A DNA stretch of 64,000 nt from Agromyces sp. S2-1-8 (GTDB lineage: Bacteria; Actinomycetota; Actinomycetes; Actinomycetales; Microbacteriaceae). Shown here piece by piece: positions 63,232 to 64,000 of this stretch. The notes beneath the pieces were generated by a model, which was not told the DNA's origin, searched no databases, and saw only the letters and a list, made by a program, of their open reading frames with translations. Location of the stretch: assembly GCF_021129215.1 (NCBI RefSeq), contig NZ_JAJOLP010000001.1:1674001-1738000 (forward strand). Direction: 5' to 3'. Position 1 is the stretch's first letter. Every line of letters starts with the position of its first letter. A program made the translations under genes and the position numbers.

Positions 63232-63330
63232 GTCGATCGGCGTGGGCGTCGGCGTGGGCGTGGGCGTGGGCGTGGGCGTCGGCGTGGGGGTCGGCGTCGG
63301 CGTGGGGGCCGGCGTGGGCGACGGTGTCGG
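63232..63330. repeat. Thr-Pro-coding microsatellite
   Basis: An array of 6-bp units of the type GGCGTG/GGCGTC encoding on the minus strand a run of about 16 Thr-Pro dipeptides, the extended linker between membrane helix and Ig-like domain. Such arrays readily change length. Confidence 0.8.
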
Positions 63331-63510
63331 TGCGGGAGCCGGCGGCGTGGATCGCGCCTCGGTGTCGCCCGGCGCAGGGGCGGGGTCCGCGACGGCATCG
63401 TCGACGGGCGGAACCGGCGCCGACTCGTCGACGGGTGGGGGCGGTGCGGCGGGGGCCGGCGCCTCGGCTGCCTCGGGGGCTGCCGGCGGCTCGCCGACGG
63501 CGTCGTTCAC

Positions 63511-63516
63511 GGGGGG
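63511..63516. other. G6 homopolymer at the frameshift
   Basis: Six G on the plus strand. Removing one base (or adding two) joins SLVATNDPVAAP to VNDAVGEPP and restores a single reading frame across the whole gene. Confidence 0.65.
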
Positions 63517-64000
63517 CGGCGACGGGATCGTTCGTCGCGACCAGGCTCGGTGCGATGACGGCGATCGCGACGGCCGCCGCGGCGAGCACCAGTGCCCCCG
63601 CGCCGATCGCGACACCCGTGCCGACCGCGACCCCCGAGCCGGCGGCACCGGCCGAGCCCGCGGCTCCCGTCGACGACGCAGCACCAGAGGAACCGGCCGC
63701 GCTTGCCGCGCCCGCCGTCCCGGTCGACGCGGCGCCGGCTCCTGCAGCGCCCACGCCGCCGGCACCCATGGCGAGGGTCGTGACGGCCGTGCCCTGGGAC
63801 AGCCAGGCCGAATAGGCGGTCGCACCGCCGATGCCGGCCGCGAGCGGCAGCAGCACGAGCGCGAGGCGCGAACCGACCTCCCGGGCCTCGGCCGCCACGA
63901 TCGTGCAGCGGGCGCAGTCGTCGAGATGGGCCTCGAGCTTCGCCGTGTCGCGGGCGCGCAGCTTGCCGCGGGTGTACGTGCCGAGCCGATCGATCGTCCA

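Larger units (their letters stand above)
62653..64000 (-). pseudogene. Zinc-finger (anti-sigma-like) transmembrane protein, 3' part, with frameshift
   Basis: The gene enters from the right edge on the minus strand. It starts within a cytoplasmic zf-HC2 domain (LEAHLDDCARC, the HxxxCxxC signature), followed by a membrane helix (LALVLLPLAAGIGGATAYSA), an Ala/Gly/Ser-rich stretch and a second helix (GALVLAAAAVAIAVIAPSLV). At the G6 run 63511-63516 the frame must shift by one base to continue into the rest: a Pro-rich linker, a long Thr-Pro repeat, an Ig-like/Big domain (SGTAEPGATVTVSAG) and an end at 62653. The N-terminal part, perhaps an ECF sigma factor module, is outside the window. It is either a true frameshift or a base-call error in the homopolymer. 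Confidence 0.7.

Noticed and set aside
63232..63330. CRISPR or regulatory repeat
   Set aside because: It is an in-frame Thr-Pro coding microsatellite.

Overview
The window is one contiguous stretch of a high-G+C actinobacterial chromosome. The gene families (SURF1, DUF3817, DUF6350 next to purN/purH, Bax-inhibitor-like, DUF2568), the very GC-biased codon use, and a dispersed repeat near gene ends of the type I associate with Microbacteriaceae point to that family. An Agromyces-like genus fits, but the genus cannot be fixed from sequence alone. No rRNA, tRNA, CRISPR array, prophage or origin was seen.

Layout. 1-5.7 kb: 3' end of glpD, SURF1, a divergent VOC/TetR pair, DUF3817, guaA and ldh. 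5.7-7.7 kb: an IS481-family element that carries an alpha/beta-hydrolase passenger gene, with imperfect terminal inverted repeats and a CTAG target duplication. 7.7-18.7 kb: Bax-inhibitor-like protein, glycerophosphodiesterase, pcrA, Nudix, FUSC; then a three-gene membrane reductase / FMN-binding protein / ApbE operon, a VIT1-type transporter and a DUF72 protein. 18.8-21 kb: sucCD. 21-26.9 kb: a large secreted SpaA/Cna-B-like protein and three membrane proteins. 26.9-31.8 kb: purN-purH, an amino acid dehydrogenase and a membrane-anchored DDAH-like enzyme. 31.8-39.4 kb: a four-gene MacB/FtsX-type ABC operon. 39.5-43.6 kb: a heterodimeric ABC exporter preceded by a leader with a small ORF. 43.6-51.4 kb: a lysine-free PLP-barrel-like protein, a NarL-type two-component system, an ATL/GNAT pair, icd and a P1B-type ATPase. 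51.5-59.4 kb: an amino-sugar uptake and catabolism cluster (ROK regulator, solute-binding protein, two permeases, GH3 hexosaminidase, ROK kinase, nagB). 59.5-64 kb: TetR with a divergent membrane protein, DUF2568, purU, and the 3' part of a zinc-finger (anti-sigma-like) gene that carries a frameshift.

How it works together. The amino-sugar cluster is a complete route: import, hydrolysis, phosphorylation and deamination to fructose-6-phosphate. sucCD and icd lie far apart but share a 14-bp near-palindrome upstream, which suggests common control of TCA-cycle genes. About ten genes have a TANNCT box 6-10 nt before the start codon and little or no Shine-Dalgarno sequence, which suggests leaderless transcripts. 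The most distinctive items are the passenger-carrying IS481 element, the leader ORF before the ABC exporter, the shared TCA operator, the DDAH/membrane fusion, the ABC ATPase with an AbrB-like tail, and the lysine-free PLP-barrel protein.
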